Part shown: positions 37,415 through 46,239 of the stretch, piece after piece
Layout: each line of letters starts with the position of its first letter
Numbering within the stretch: the stretch's first letter is position 1
Assembly: GCF_003105155.1 (NCBI RefSeq)
Contig: NZ_QETK01000007.1
Location: 112,843-176,842 of the forward strand
Length of the DNA: 64,000 nt
DNA from: Pseudomonas sp. SDI
Lineage (GTDB): Bacteria > Pseudomonadota > Gammaproteobacteria > Pseudomonadales > Pseudomonadaceae
Direction of reading: 5' to 3'
Made by a program: the position numbers and the translations under genes
Notes under the pieces: generated by a model
The model's input: only the letters and a program-made list of their open reading frames with translations
Databases searched by the model: none
Told to the model about the DNA's origin: nothing

Positions 37415-37564
37415 GGTGGCGGCAAGCTGGGGATAAATGAGCCGGCATTCTACCCGAGGCAGGCCTGCGGAAGCACTGTACAAAAAACGTACAGAGCGCT
37501 GTGGGCCACGCCGGGTAAGGCCCGGAGTGGCTTTCACAGAGGTTATCCACAGGCGGTTCCACAG

Positions 37565-38479
37565 TCATTGTGGGTAATTCAGCACCCGTTGCGCGCTGTG
37601 GTGGAGGATCCCGTGGCGACGGGCCAGGGCCTGGCGGTCCTTGCTGTAGCCGCCACCGATCAGCCCGACCACCGGAATGTCCCGCGCCAGGCACTGGCGC
37701 AGCACGCATTCGTCGCGGGCAGCGACGCCGGCGTCGGTCAGTTGCAGGTAACCGAGGGCATCGTCCTTGTGCACATCGACGCCGGCGTCGTACAGCACCA
37801 GGTCCGGCTGATACAGCGGCAACAGGTAGTTCAGGGCGTCCTCGACCACCTGCAGGTACGCGCCATCGCCCATGCCGCGTGGCAGCGGAATATCCCAGTC
37901 GCTTTGCGCCTTGCGCGCCGGGAAGTTCTGTTCGCAGTGCAGCGATACGGTGATCGCCTCGGGGGTATCGTGGAGGATGCGCGCGGTACCGTCGCCCTGG
38001 TGCACGTCGCAGTCGAAGATCAGCACGCGGTGGACCCGGCCGGCTTCGAGCAGGTAGCGGCTGACCACCGCCAGGTCGTTGAAGATGCAGAACCCGGCCG
38101 GGTGATCGAAATGCGCGTGGTGGGTGCCGCCAGCCAGGTGGCAGGCGATACCATGTTGCAGCGCCTGCTCGGCAGCCAGCAACGAACCACCGACCGCCCG
38201 CACGGTGCGTCGGGCCAGCGCTTCGCTCCACGGCAGGCCGAGCCGGCGCTGGTCGGCGTAGGCCAGTTCGCCATTGCGAAAGCGCGCGATGTAGTCGCGG
38301 TCATGGGCCAGCGCCAGCACGTCGTCCGGGCAGATCGGCGGACGCAGCAGCGCCGCGTCGGTGGTCAGCCCGCTGGCGACCAGGTGGTCGCGCAGCAAGC
38401 GGAACTTGTCCATCGGAAAACGGTGTTCCGCGGGGAACGCCGGGCTGTAGTCGTCGTGGTAGATCAGCGGCAGGTGCAT
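37565..38479 (-). CDS. Histone-deacetylase-family amidohydrolase
   Basis: 304 residues. Zn-dependent class of the HDAC/AcuC/acetylpolyamine amidohydrolase superfamily. The tandem His (GGTHHAHFDHPAGFCIFND), metal ligands in IFDCDVHQGDGTA and LYDAGVDVHKDDALG, and the active-site Tyr in GGGYSKD are all present, so it is likely active. Substrate may be an acetylated small molecule or acyl-lysine. Gap 37415-37564 to the flavoprotein gene holds nothing that I recognise. Confidence 0.86.
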   Translation of the reverse strand: MHLPLIYHDDYSPAFPAEHRFPMDKFRLLRDHLVASGLTTDAALLRPPICPDDVLALAHDRDYIARFRNGELAYADQRRLGLPWSEALARRTVRAVGGSLLAAEQALQHGIACHLAGGTHHAHFDHPAGFCIFNDLAVVSRYLLEAGRVHRVLIFDCDVHQGDGTARILHDTPEAITVSLHCEQNFPARKAQSDWDIPLPRGMGDGAYLQVVEDALNYLLPLYQPDLVLYDAGVDVHKDDALGYLQLTDAGVAARDECVLRQCLARDIPVVGLIGGGYSKDRQALARRHGILHHSAQRVLNYPQ

Positions 38480-38577
38480 GGCGGCTTCGCGGAGGGGCGG
38501 AAGCCGATCTTGCCAGTTGTGCCCAGGGTGGCGCCAGCCGACCTACACTGCTTTCAGTTATCCACAAGGGGCGGGGC

Positions 38578-39003
38578 ATGCTGGTTTCCTGGACGTTCTG
38601 GGCGCTTCTCTCGGCACTGTTCGCCGCACTCACGGCCATTTTTGCCAAAGTCGGGGTCAGCGGGATCAATGCCGACTTCGCCACGTTGTTGCGCACGGTG
38701 GTGGTGCTGGTCAGTCTGGCGCTGATGCTCTATGCCACCGGGCAGTACCAGGCGCTGGATTCGATCTCGCCGCGCAGCTACCTGTTCCTGGTGCTCTCGG
38801 GGCTGGCCACCGGCGCCTCGTGGATCTGCTACTTCCGTGCCCTGCAACTGGGCCAGGCCTCGCAGGTGGCGCCGGTGGACAAGCTGAGCGTGGTGCTGGT
38901 CGCCGTGCTCGGGGTAACGCTGCTAGGGGAACGGCTCGATCTGCGGCAGTGGGGCGGTATTGGCCTGATCACGCTGGGGGTGGTGCTGCTGGCGTGGCGC
39001 TAG
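38578..39003 (+). CDS. Small EamA-domain (half-DMT) membrane protein
   Basis: 141 residues with about four or five transmembrane helices: FWALLSALFAALTAIFAKVG and YLFLVLSGLATGASWICYFRALQLG, then APVDKLSVVLVAVLGVTLLGERL. It is a single-repeat DMT protein, which would need to dimerise for transport. Convergent with the PAP2 gene, whose 3' end overlaps it antisense by 81 bp. Substrate unknown. Confidence 0.82.
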   Translation: MLVSWTFWALLSALFAALTAIFAKVGVSGINADFATLLRTVVVLVSLALMLYATGQYQALDSISPRSYLFLVLSGLATGASWICYFRALQLGQASQVAPVDKLSVVLVAVLGVTLLGERLDLRQWGGIGLITLGVVLLAWR

Positions 39004-39786
39004 CAATGGTGCAGCCAGCGCCGTGCGCCCGTAGAAAAACAATGCTGGCAGCAGGCAGCCAAGCCACACGACGATTCCGGCCCAGAAGGTGTGCGACATG
39101 TAGTGCCAGCCTTGCAGCACCCGCGTGCTGCCGTAGACCAGGCCCAGCAGCAGGACGCCGATCAGCAGCTTGCGTGCATGGGCCCAGCGCTGGCGACGGG
39201 CGACGAAGTACAGGGCGAGCAGGGTGAAGCCGCTGGAGGCATGCCCACCGGGCCAGCAACGCCCGGCGCCGGCCTCGGAAAACCAGGTGAAGTTCTCGAA
39301 CCATTCGCGCTGGTGCTGGGTGCCGCCATACAGCGTGGTTTCCACCGGGCAGTACACGCTGGTATGGCTTTTCAGGTAGTGGATCAGTGTGGTGCTCAGG
39401 GCGAAGGCCACCACCACATAGAACAGGTCGCGCCGGTAGCGGCTGCAGAACTGCAGTGGGGCGGCCAGCGGTGTACGTTGCAGCAGGCGGGTCGGGCGGC
39501 TGTTCGGGTAGGCAGCGAAGCGTGGCCAGACGAACGACACCAGGGCACCGATCAGTGCCAGTTCACCGGTCCAGTTCGGCAGGATACGCGGCCATTTATG
39601 GGTGAGCTTCTCGAACAGTTGGTCGTGCAGCAGCGGGAACTGGCCACTGGCCGGGTCGAGCAGCAGGTTACTCAGCCAGCGGTCCAGCTCGGTCAGGTCG
39701 AACAGCAGGAACACTGCCGCTGCCAGCAGCAGCGGGATACCTAGGTTGCTCAGGTAGAACGTCTTGCGCGAATGGGTGGGCGTCAT
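38923..39786 (-). CDS. PAP2-superfamily phosphatase with a non-canonical active-site signature
   Basis: 287 residues, about six transmembrane helices. PAP2 motifs deviate: C1 is K139-X6-C146-P147 instead of KX6RP, C2 is PGGH (179-182), C3 is R222-X5-H228-X3-H232 with His in place of the usual Asp. The key His182, Arg222 and His228 remain. Family members act on lipid phosphates (LpxE/LpxT/PgpB types) at the periplasmic face. It starts at TAATG with the stop of the Ais-like gene, so translation is coupled. Its last 27 codons run antisense over the EamA gene end. A lipid A or undecaprenyl-phosphate substrate is inferred only. Confidence 0.8.
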   Translation of the reverse strand: MTPTHSRKTFYLSNLGIPLLLAAAVFLLFDLTELDRWLSNLLLDPASGQFPLLHDQLFEKLTHKWPRILPNWTGELALIGALVSFVWPRFAAYPNSRPTRLLQRTPLAAPLQFCSRYRRDLFYVVVAFALSTTLIHYLKSHTSVYCPVETTLYGGTQHQREWFENFTWFSEAGAGRCWPGGHASSGFTLLALYFVARRQRWAHARKLLIGVLLLGLVYGSTRVLQGWHYMSHTFWAGIVVWLGCLLPALFFYGRTALAAPLLAPRQQHHPQRDQANTAPLPQIEPFP

Positions 39787-40478
39787 TATTGGTCCACCGT
39801 TGCCAGCAATTTGCGCCATTGCGGCGCGCTCATCTTGCCCAGAATGCGCGGTTTGCCATTGCTGCCGACCGAGACGAACAGTGCCTCGGCATAGCCGCTG
39901 GAGCGCTCGCCGCCGGGCACGCCGAGCTGGCGCTCAAGTTGGTCGATGCAGCCGCTGTGGGTAACCAGCACCAGGTTGCGGTCCGGCTTCTTGTGCGCCA
40001 GGGCGTGGGCAGCGAAGCCCTTGTTGCACTGTTCTACCCAGGCCTCGCCGGGGGCCAGTTTGCCGAACATGAAATGCGCGGTTTGCTGGGTGCGGGTGCT
40101 GGTGCTGCTGAGCACGTCGGTGTGTTCCAGGCCCAGCCGCGAAATGCCGGCGCCAACCTGCGCGGCAGCCTCGCTGCCCGCGCTGGTGATGCCGCTGGGC
40201 TCGTCAAGGCAAGGGTTGTTCGAACGGTCGCAGCGTTCGGCATGGCGGACCAGCAGGATAATTTCGCCCTTGTCCCAGTCGGCGTATACGCCGCTGCTGC
40301 GGATCTGACTATCGGTGACCAGGTTCACGATCGGTGTCCCTCGGATTGACCACAGGGTGACGGCTGCCAGCACCAGCATCGCGCACAGGCTTGCCATCAG
40401 CAGTTGAACGCGGCGTCGGCATCGTCGCTTGGGGTGAGCAGGCAGGAACGGGTGTTCAGCGAGTCCAGGGTGCAACAT
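39786..40478 (-). CDS. Ais-like histidine phosphatase (LPS core heptose-phosphate phosphatase type)
   Basis: 230 residues. A cytoplasmic basic tail and one membrane segment (about 30-46) anchor a periplasmic histidine-phosphatase domain with the RHAE motif at 78-81 (VRHAERCDRSNNPCLDEPSGIT) and a second catalytic His in VTHSGC. The segment RHAERCDRS-N-CL---GIT is closely like E. coli Ais, a PmrA-regulated phosphatase of LPS heptose(II) phosphate. Start is uncertain; an alternative is 40514. Coupled to the downstream PAP2 gene by TAATG. Confidence 0.82.
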   Translation of the reverse strand: MLHPGLAEHPFLPAHPKRRCRRRVQLLMASLCAMLVLAAVTLWSIRGTPIVNLVTDSQIRSSGVYADWDKGEIILLVRHAERCDRSNNPCLDEPSGITSAGSEAAAQVGAGISRLGLEHTDVLSSTSTRTQQTAHFMFGKLAPGEAWVEQCNKGFAAHALAHKKPDRNLVLVTHSGCIDQLERQLGVPGGERSSGYAEALFVSVGSNGKPRILGKMSAPQWRKLLATVDQ

Positions 40479-40686
40479 GCAGGCGCTCCAGCGGCCACGG
40501 GTGGATGGCGGCACTCTAGACGCATGGCTGTCGGGAAGCGGTGAAGGCGATGTGAAAAATAGATTGGCGTCGGCATGGCTGCGCGAAGCCGGCGTTTTAA
40601 GTGGTGCTATTAGTTTAATTACAACTTGTTACTTATTGTTTAGGCGTGAATCTGTAACTAACCATGTAGACATAACTTGTAACTCG

Positions 40687-40733
40687 GCGTAAATAATGTA
40701 AATACGCTTCAGTTGAGAATGAGTCGTAAATAG
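40687..40733 (+). promoter_or_regulatory. Possible Fur-type operator before the Fiu-like receptor
   Basis: The AT-rich 292-bp spacer 40479-40770 holds no gene that I can see. Near its right end are GCGTA-(11)-TACGC (40687-40707) and TTGAGAATGAGTCGTAAATAG (40713-40733), whose GAGAATGA half resembles half a Fur box. The match is weak on the right half, so it is a low-confidence call, made because the downstream gene is iron-related. Confidence 0.35.
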
Positions 40734-40770
40734 TATCCGCCCTCACTTTATCGGGTGATGGCGACTCACA

Positions 40771-42954
40771 ATGAACAACACCAGCAACGTATTGCGTCTT
40801 CGCGACTCCGGCCAGCTCTGCACGGCCCTGGGGCTGGCGGTGGCGTCCTGGTCTTCGGCGAGTTTGGCGGACACTTCCAGTGCCACTAAAAACGCCCAGC
40901 ACACGTCGGTAGAACTGGAAGCGACCGATGTAACCGGCAAACATCATGAAACCTTCAAAGTTGATGCGATGGACTCGCCGAAGTTCACCGCGCCACTGCG
41001 TGACACGCCGAAGTCGATCACCATCATCAATGAAGCACTGATCAAGGAGCGCGGCGCAACTTCGCTGGTCGACGTGTTGCGCACCACCCCGGGGATTACC
41101 CTGGGCGCGGGCGAGGGCGGCACGCCGCTGGGCGACCGGCCGTTCATTCGTGGCTTCGAAGCCAGTACCGATATCCAGATCGATGGCCTGCGCGACCTGG
41201 GGCGGATGTCCCACGAAACCTTCAACGTCGAGCGGGTCGAAGTGCTCAAGGGCCCGAGCTCGGCCTACAGCGGCCGGGGTTCTACCGGCGGCACCATCAA
41301 CCAGGTCAGCAAGAAGGCCCAGGCCGAAGATTTCATCTCCGGCAGCCTCAAGCTGGGCACCGACCAGTTGCGCCGGGAAACCATCGACATCAACCAGTAC
41401 CTGCCCGAGCAGGACCTGGCCCTGCGCTTGAATGCGATGAAGCACGAAGCCGACACGCCGGGCCGCGATCATGTCGACGTCAGCCGCTGGGGTATCGCGC
41501 CGACCATCACTTGGGGCCTGAGCGGGCCGACGCGGGTCACCGCCAGCTACTACCACCTGGAATCGGACGACACCCCGGACCAGGGCCACCCGATTTCTCT
41601 GGTGAGCAACAAGCCGGTCAAGGTCGACCGCGACAATTTCTACGGCCTGGCCGACCGCGATTTTCGCAAGACCTCCGCCGACCTCGCGACCTTGATCGTC
41701 GAGCATGACTTCAACGAGGTGTTCAGCCTGCGCAACACCCTGCGCGGCGGGCGCAGCATGCAGAACTACGTGATGAGCCGGCCGGTGTTCGCCAACGTCG
41801 GCCAGGAGCTGGCCGGTCAGGTGCCGCGCGGTTTCCGCCCGCGCAATGTGGTGAACACCTCGCTGATCAACCAGACCGACTTGTTTGGCACCTTCCACAC
41901 CGGCACGATCAAGCACAGCTATGCCGCCGGCCTGGAAGTCAGTCGCGAAACCATCACCGACAAGGAAAAATACCTGGGCAACAACGGCCGCCCCGGCGAC
42001 CTGCAGAACCCCAACCCGCACGACGACGGCTGGACCCTCACCCCCGGCAGCAACACGGTCACCAGCAAGCACCAGACCGAGGTGAAGTCGCTGTACGTGT
42101 TCGACACTCTCGGCCTGCACGAGCAGTGGGACTTGAACCTGGGCTTGCGCTACGACGACTATGCAATCAAGAACCGCGTGGCCGGCGGTGCCGAGTCGAA
42201 CGCCGAGCTGTGGAACTATCAGGTCGGCATCGTCTTCAAGCCGCTGCCCAATGGCAGCATCTACCTGTCCTACGGCACCTCGTCCAACCCGTCCGGGGAA
42301 AATACCCAGTCCGGCGGCGCCGACGGGGCCGGTGCGGGCAACCTGAACGGCAACAAGGCCAACCTCGATCCGGAGAAATCCCGCAGCCTGGAATTGGGCA
42401 CCAAGTGGGATGTGTTCAACGACAAGCTGGCGTTGACCGCAGCGATCTTCCGCACCGAGAAAACCAACGCGCGGGTGACCGACCCAATCTCCGGGCTGGT
42501 GACGCTCAATGGCGACCAGCAGGTCACTGGGGTGGAACTGGAAGCCACCGGCGACATCACCGACGCCTGGGCGGTCCGTGCCGGCTACACCTACCTGGAT
42601 GCCAAAGTGCTGAAAGCTGGCGGCGACGGTGCCAATGACGGCAACCGCTCCAAGTTCATCGCGCCGAATACCTTCAGCCTGTGGACCTCCTACGACCTGG
42701 ACGCAAAATGGACGGTCGGCGCGGGCGCCAACTATATGGACCAGCGCTACATGAACGACGCCAACACCGTCAGCCTCGACGATTACTGGCGTTATGACGC
42801 GATGCTCGCCTACAAGGTGAACAAGAACCTCGACCTGCGGCTGAATGTGCTCAACCTGGCCGACGAGACCATCTACGACGCCTCCCACGTCGGCCTGTTC
42901 GCCACTGTTGCCCCTGGCCGTTCGGCGGAACTGACGGCCGAATTCCGCTTCTAG
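40771..42954 (+). CDS. TonB-dependent siderophore receptor (Fiu/PiuA-like)
   Basis: 727 residues. A signal peptide (to about residue 32) precedes a TonB-box-like segment and a plug domain (DTPKSITIINEALIKERGATSLVDVLRTTPGITLGAGEGG, GDRPFIRGFEASTDIQIDGLRDLGR), then a 22-stranded barrel ending in the aromatic C-terminal TAEFRF. No STN domain is present, so it is not a signalling receptor. Plug residues most resemble Fiu/PiuA-type catecholate receptors (E. coli Fiu is about 760 residues). Imports iron through TonB-ExbB-ExbD. Confidence 0.88.
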   Translation: MNNTSNVLRLRDSGQLCTALGLAVASWSSASLADTSSATKNAQHTSVELEATDVTGKHHETFKVDAMDSPKFTAPLRDTPKSITIINEALIKERGATSLVDVLRTTPGITLGAGEGGTPLGDRPFIRGFEASTDIQIDGLRDLGRMSHETFNVERVEVLKGPSSAYSGRGSTGGTINQVSKKAQAEDFISGSLKLGTDQLRRETIDINQYLPEQDLALRLNAMKHEADTPGRDHVDVSRWGIAPTITWGLSGPTRVTASYYHLESDDTPDQGHPISLVSNKPVKVDRDNFYGLADRDFRKTSADLATLIVEHDFNEVFSLRNTLRGGRSMQNYVMSRPVFANVGQELAGQVPRGFRPRNVVNTSLINQTDLFGTFHTGTIKHSYAAGLEVSRETITDKEKYLGNNGRPGDLQNPNPHDDGWTLTPGSNTVTSKHQTEVKSLYVFDTLGLHEQWDLNLGLRYDDYAIKNRVAGGAESNAELWNYQVGIVFKPLPNGSIYLSYGTSSNPSGENTQSGGADGAGAGNLNGNKANLDPEKSRSLELGTKWDVFNDKLALTAAIFRTEKTNARVTDPISGLVTLNGDQQVTGVELEATGDITDAWAVRAGYTYLDAKVLKAGGDGANDGNRSKFIAPNTFSLWTSYDLDAKWTVGAGANYMDQRYMNDANTVSLDDYWRYDAMLAYKVNKNLDLRLNVLNLADETIYDASHVGLFATVAPGRSAELTAEFRF

Positions 42955-43021
42955 GATCTGACGTCGCGGCATTGCCTGCCTACGCTATAAACTGCACGGC
43001 AGTGGATACACGGAGCAGGCA

Positions 43022-43591
43022 ATGACCCCGATTCTGGAACTGGAAAGTGCGCGGCTGCTGCTGCGCCAGTGGCAGGACGACGACCTCGCCGAGTTCGCCG
43101 CGATGTGCGCCGACCCGCAAGTGATGCGCTACTTTCCGGCGCCGTTGAGCCGCCTGGAAAGCGCCGCGCTGATCGGCCGTATTCGCGGTCACTTCAACGA
43201 GTACGGTTTCGGCCTGTGGGCGCTGGAGCGCAAGGACAGCGGCGCGTTCATCGGCATGACCGGTTTGCTCAACGTGAGTTTCGATGCCGACTTCACCCCT
43301 GCGGTGGAAATCGGCTGGCGCCTGGCCCGCCGTCACTGGGGGCTGGGTTTTGCCAGCGAGGCGGCCTGGACCAGCCTGCGCTGCGCCTTCGCCCAACTGG
43401 GCCTGGACCAGGTGGTGTCGTTCACCTCCGAGGCCAATCTGCCGTCGCAAAAAGTCATGCAGTCGATCGGCATGCAGGCCGACCCGGCCGGCGCCTTCGA
43501 GCACCCCAAACTTGAAGCGGGCCACCCTTTGCGCCGGCACTTGCTGTACCGGATCAACCGCGCGCAGTGGCAGGCGACCCTGCGCGGCTGA
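43022..43591 (+). CDS. GNAT-family N-acetyltransferase (RimJ/RimL type)
   Basis: 189 residues. LESARLLLRQWQDDDLAEFAAM and the acetyl-CoA loop VEIGWRLARRHWGLGFASEAAWTSLRCAF (R-x-x-G-x-G/A) are typical of RimJ/L-like enzymes that acetylate protein N-termini or small amines. A role cannot be assigned. It lies 67 bp after the receptor gene and 75 bp before tesB. Confidence 0.88.
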   Translation: MTPILELESARLLLRQWQDDDLAEFAAMCADPQVMRYFPAPLSRLESAALIGRIRGHFNEYGFGLWALERKDSGAFIGMTGLLNVSFDADFTPAVEIGWRLARRHWGLGFASEAAWTSLRCAFAQLGLDQVVSFTSEANLPSQKVMQSIGMQADPAGAFEHPKLEAGHPLRRHLLYRINRAQWQATLRG

Positions 43592-43666
43592 ATCAGTGAA
43601 CATAACGGCTGGCGATGACAAACCCTGTATCATTTGCGCCCTGAGCCTTGCTTTGGAGAATCTCGA

Positions 43667-44536
43667 ATGAGCCACGTGTTGGACGATCTGGTCGACCTGC
43701 TGAGTCTGGAGTCGATCGAGGAAAACCTGTTCCGCGGCCGTAGCCAGGACCTGGGTTTCCGCCAGCTGTACGGTGGCCAGGTGCTCGGCCAGTCGTTGTC
43801 GGCGGCCAGCCAGACCGTCGAAGAAGACCGCCATGTGCACTCGCTGCACGGTTATTTCCTGCGCCCCGGCGATGCCAGCATGCCGGTGGTCTACTCGGTC
43901 GACCGCGTGCGTGATGGCGGCAGCTTCAGCACCCGCCGGGTCACTGCAATCCAGAAGGGCAAGACCATCTTTACCTGCAGTGCGTCGTTCCAGTACGACG
44001 AGGAAGGTTTCGATCACCAGGGGCAGATGCCGGCCGTGGTCGGTCCGGAAAACCTGCCTTCGGAAGTGGAGCTGGCCAAGCGCATGGGCGAGCGCTTGCC
44101 CGAGTCGATCCGCGACAAGCTGCTCTGCGCCAAGCCCATCGAGATTCGCCCGGTGACCGCCGAAGACCCGTTCAACCCCAAGCCGGGCGAGCCGTTGAAG
44201 TATGTGTGGTTCCGCGCCGACGGCAACCTGCCGGACTCCCAGGCGTTGCACAAGTACATGCTGGCCTACGCCTCGGACTTTGGCTTGCTGACCACCTCGC
44301 TGCTGCCGCATGGCAAGTCGGTGTGGGAAAAGGACATGCAGGTCGCCAGCCTCGACCACGCGCTGTGGTTCCACGGCAACCTGCGCGCCGACGACTGGCT
44401 GCTGTATGCCATGGACAGCCCGTGGGCGGGCAATGCGCGTGGCTTCTCGCGTGGCAATATCTTCAACCGGGCGGGCCAGCTGGTGGCGTCGTCGTGCCAG
44501 GAAGGCTTGATTCGCCATCGCAAGGACTGGTCATGA
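43667..44536 (+). CDS. tesB: Acyl-CoA thioesterase II
   Basis: 289 residues, double hotdog fold; hydrolyses medium/long acyl-CoA. Signatures: GRSQDLGFRQLYGGQVLGQSL, HSLHGYFLRPGD, and the C-terminal DHALWFH..DDWLLYAMDSPWAGNARGFSRGNIF with the conserved Asp-Gln/Thr region. TTGGAGAA ribosome-binding site. ATGA overlap with the following HAD gene couples their translation. Confidence 0.94.
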   Translation: MSHVLDDLVDLLSLESIEENLFRGRSQDLGFRQLYGGQVLGQSLSAASQTVEEDRHVHSLHGYFLRPGDASMPVVYSVDRVRDGGSFSTRRVTAIQKGKTIFTCSASFQYDEEGFDHQGQMPAVVGPENLPSEVELAKRMGERLPESIRDKLLCAKPIEIRPVTAEDPFNPKPGEPLKYVWFRADGNLPDSQALHKYMLAYASDFGLLTTSLLPHGKSVWEKDMQVASLDHALWFHGNLRADDWLLYAMDSPWAGNARGFSRGNIFNRAGQLVASSCQEGLIRHRKDWS

Positions 44537-45126
44537 ACCTGAAGGATATTCGCCACTGGGTGTTCGACATGGACGGCACCCTGACGGTGGCGGTGCATGA
44601 CTTTGCGGCGATCCGCGAGGCGCTGGAGATTCCGCCGCAAGATGACATCCTGACCCACCTGGCGGCGTTGCCGGCAGCCGAAGCAGCGGCCAAGCATGCC
44701 TGGTTGCTGGCGCATGAGCGGGACCTGGCGATGGCCTCGCAGCCTGCACCGGGTGCGCTGGAGCTGGTCCGCGAGCTGGCCGAGCGCGGCTGTGCGCTGG
44801 GCATCCTGACGCGCAATGCGCGCGAGCTGGCGCATGTCACGCTGGCGGCGATCGGCCTGGCGGAGTATTTCCCGGTGCCGACGATCATCGGTCGCGACGA
44901 AGCGCCGCCGAAGCCGGACCCGGGTGGTTTGCTGAAGCTGGCGCAGGCCTGGGCGGTGACGCCTGGGGAGCTGGTGATGGTCGGGGATTACCGCTTCGAC
45001 CTGGACTGCGGCCGCGCAGCGGGCGCGCGCACGGTGCTGGTGAACCTGCCGGACAACCCGTGGCCGGAACTGACCGACTGGCATGCGGCGGACTGCCGGG
45101 CGTTGCACGCCTTGCTTGAGCATTGA
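44533..45126 (+). CDS. HAD-family hydrolase
   Basis: 197 residues. Motif I is FDMDGTLT (nucleophile Asp), motif III Lys in GRDEAPPKPDPGG, motif IV GDYRFDLDCG. Small cap domain. Typical of phosphatases of the phosphoglycolate-phosphatase-like group (Gph/YqaB); substrate unknown. It overlaps tesB by 4 bp (ATGA) and probably shares its mRNA. Confidence 0.9.
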   Translation: MNLKDIRHWVFDMDGTLTVAVHDFAAIREALEIPPQDDILTHLAALPAAEAAAKHAWLLAHERDLAMASQPAPGALELVRELAERGCALGILTRNARELAHVTLAAIGLAEYFPVPTIIGRDEAPPKPDPGGLLKLAQAWAVTPGELVMVGDYRFDLDCGRAAGARTVLVNLPDNPWPELTDWHAADCRALHALLEH

Positions 45127-45206
45127 GCGACTGGCGCTTGACCACAGGTTGGCTCGGGCAAAGACTGTAGCGCTCAGTCTCGAACGGTTCGAATCAGGAG
45201 GTTCCC

Positions 45207-46217
45207 ATGAGCAGCAAGGCCATCTACGTAAACACCGGCGGCGGCTACGACAAGGTTTCGCTGGGCAGCAGCGAAGCCGCTGCGCCGGGCGCTGGCGAGA
45301 TCACCGTGCGGTTGCACGCCAACTCGCTCAACTATCACGATTTCGCCGTGGTCAGCGGCATGTGGGGGCCCAGCGCGCCGCGTATCCCGATGGCCGATGG
45401 CGCCGGTGAGGTGATCGCGGTGGGCGCCGGGGTCAGCGAGTTTGCCGTGGGCGACGCGGTGGTGAGCACCTTCTTCCCCGACTGGCTCGACGGCACGCCG
45501 CTGGTCGAAGGCTTCGCCAGCGTGCCGGGCGACGGCATCGACGGCTATGCCCGCGAGCAGGTCACCGCCCGCGCCACCTCGTTTACCCGCGCCCCGCAAG
45601 GCTACAGCCACGCCGAAGCGGCAACCCTCACCACTGCCGGCCTCACTGCCTGGCGCGCGCTGATGAGCGACGACTCGTTGAAACCGGGCGACAGCGTGCT
45701 GGTGCAGGGCACTGGCGGTGTATCGATCTTCGCCTTGCAGTTCGCCAAGCTGGCCGGCGCGACGGTGATTGCCACCTCGTCCAGCGACGAGAAGCTGGAG
45801 CGTTTGCAGGCGCTGGGCGCCGATCACCTGATCAACTACCGCTCGACGCCGGCCTGGGGCGAAAAAGTCCGTGCACTCACCGACAACCGCGGCGTCGACC
45901 ATGTGATCGAAGTCGGTGGCCCGGCCACCCTCGAGCAGTCGATGATCGCCGCGCGGATCGGCGGGCATGTGTCGTTGATCGGGATCCTGACCGGGGTCGC
46001 CGGGCAGTTGCCGCTGGTGCAGGCGCTGGTGCGGCAGATTCGCCTGCAAGGCGTGCTGGTCGGCAGCCGCGCACAGCAACAGGCGATGATCCGGGCAATC
46101 GATGCCAATGGCCTGCGGCCGGTGATCGACAAGTCGTTCGCGCTGGAGCAGATCGTCGAGGCGTTCAAGTACCAGGAGAGCAACCAGCACGTTGGCAAGA
46201 TTTGTCTGAGCTTCTAG
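45207..46217 (+). CDS. MDR-family NAD(P)-dependent oxidoreductase (zinc-independent)
   Basis: 336 residues. GroES-like N-terminal fold and Rossmann domain with VLVQGTGGVSIFALQFAKLAGATVIATSSSDEKLE and DHVIEVGGPATLEQ. The only Cys is in the C-terminal GKICLSF, so the zinc ligands of classical alcohol dehydrogenases are missing; it is a quinone-reductase-like member. Substrate unknown. AGGAGG ribosome-binding site at 45196-45201. Confidence 0.9.
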   Translation: MSSKAIYVNTGGGYDKVSLGSSEAAAPGAGEITVRLHANSLNYHDFAVVSGMWGPSAPRIPMADGAGEVIAVGAGVSEFAVGDAVVSTFFPDWLDGTPLVEGFASVPGDGIDGYAREQVTARATSFTRAPQGYSHAEAATLTTAGLTAWRALMSDDSLKPGDSVLVQGTGGVSIFALQFAKLAGATVIATSSSDEKLERLQALGADHLINYRSTPAWGEKVRALTDNRGVDHVIEVGGPATLEQSMIAARIGGHVSLIGILTGVAGQLPLVQALVRQIRLQGVLVGSRAQQQAMIRAIDANGLRPVIDKSFALEQIVEAFKYQESNQHVGKICLSF

Positions 46218-46239
46218 ACCGCGATTGTGCCCCACCGAT

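Noticed and set aside
40713..40733. Firm Fur box before the Fiu-like receptor
   Set aside because: Only half of the site fits the consensus; reported with low confidence instead.
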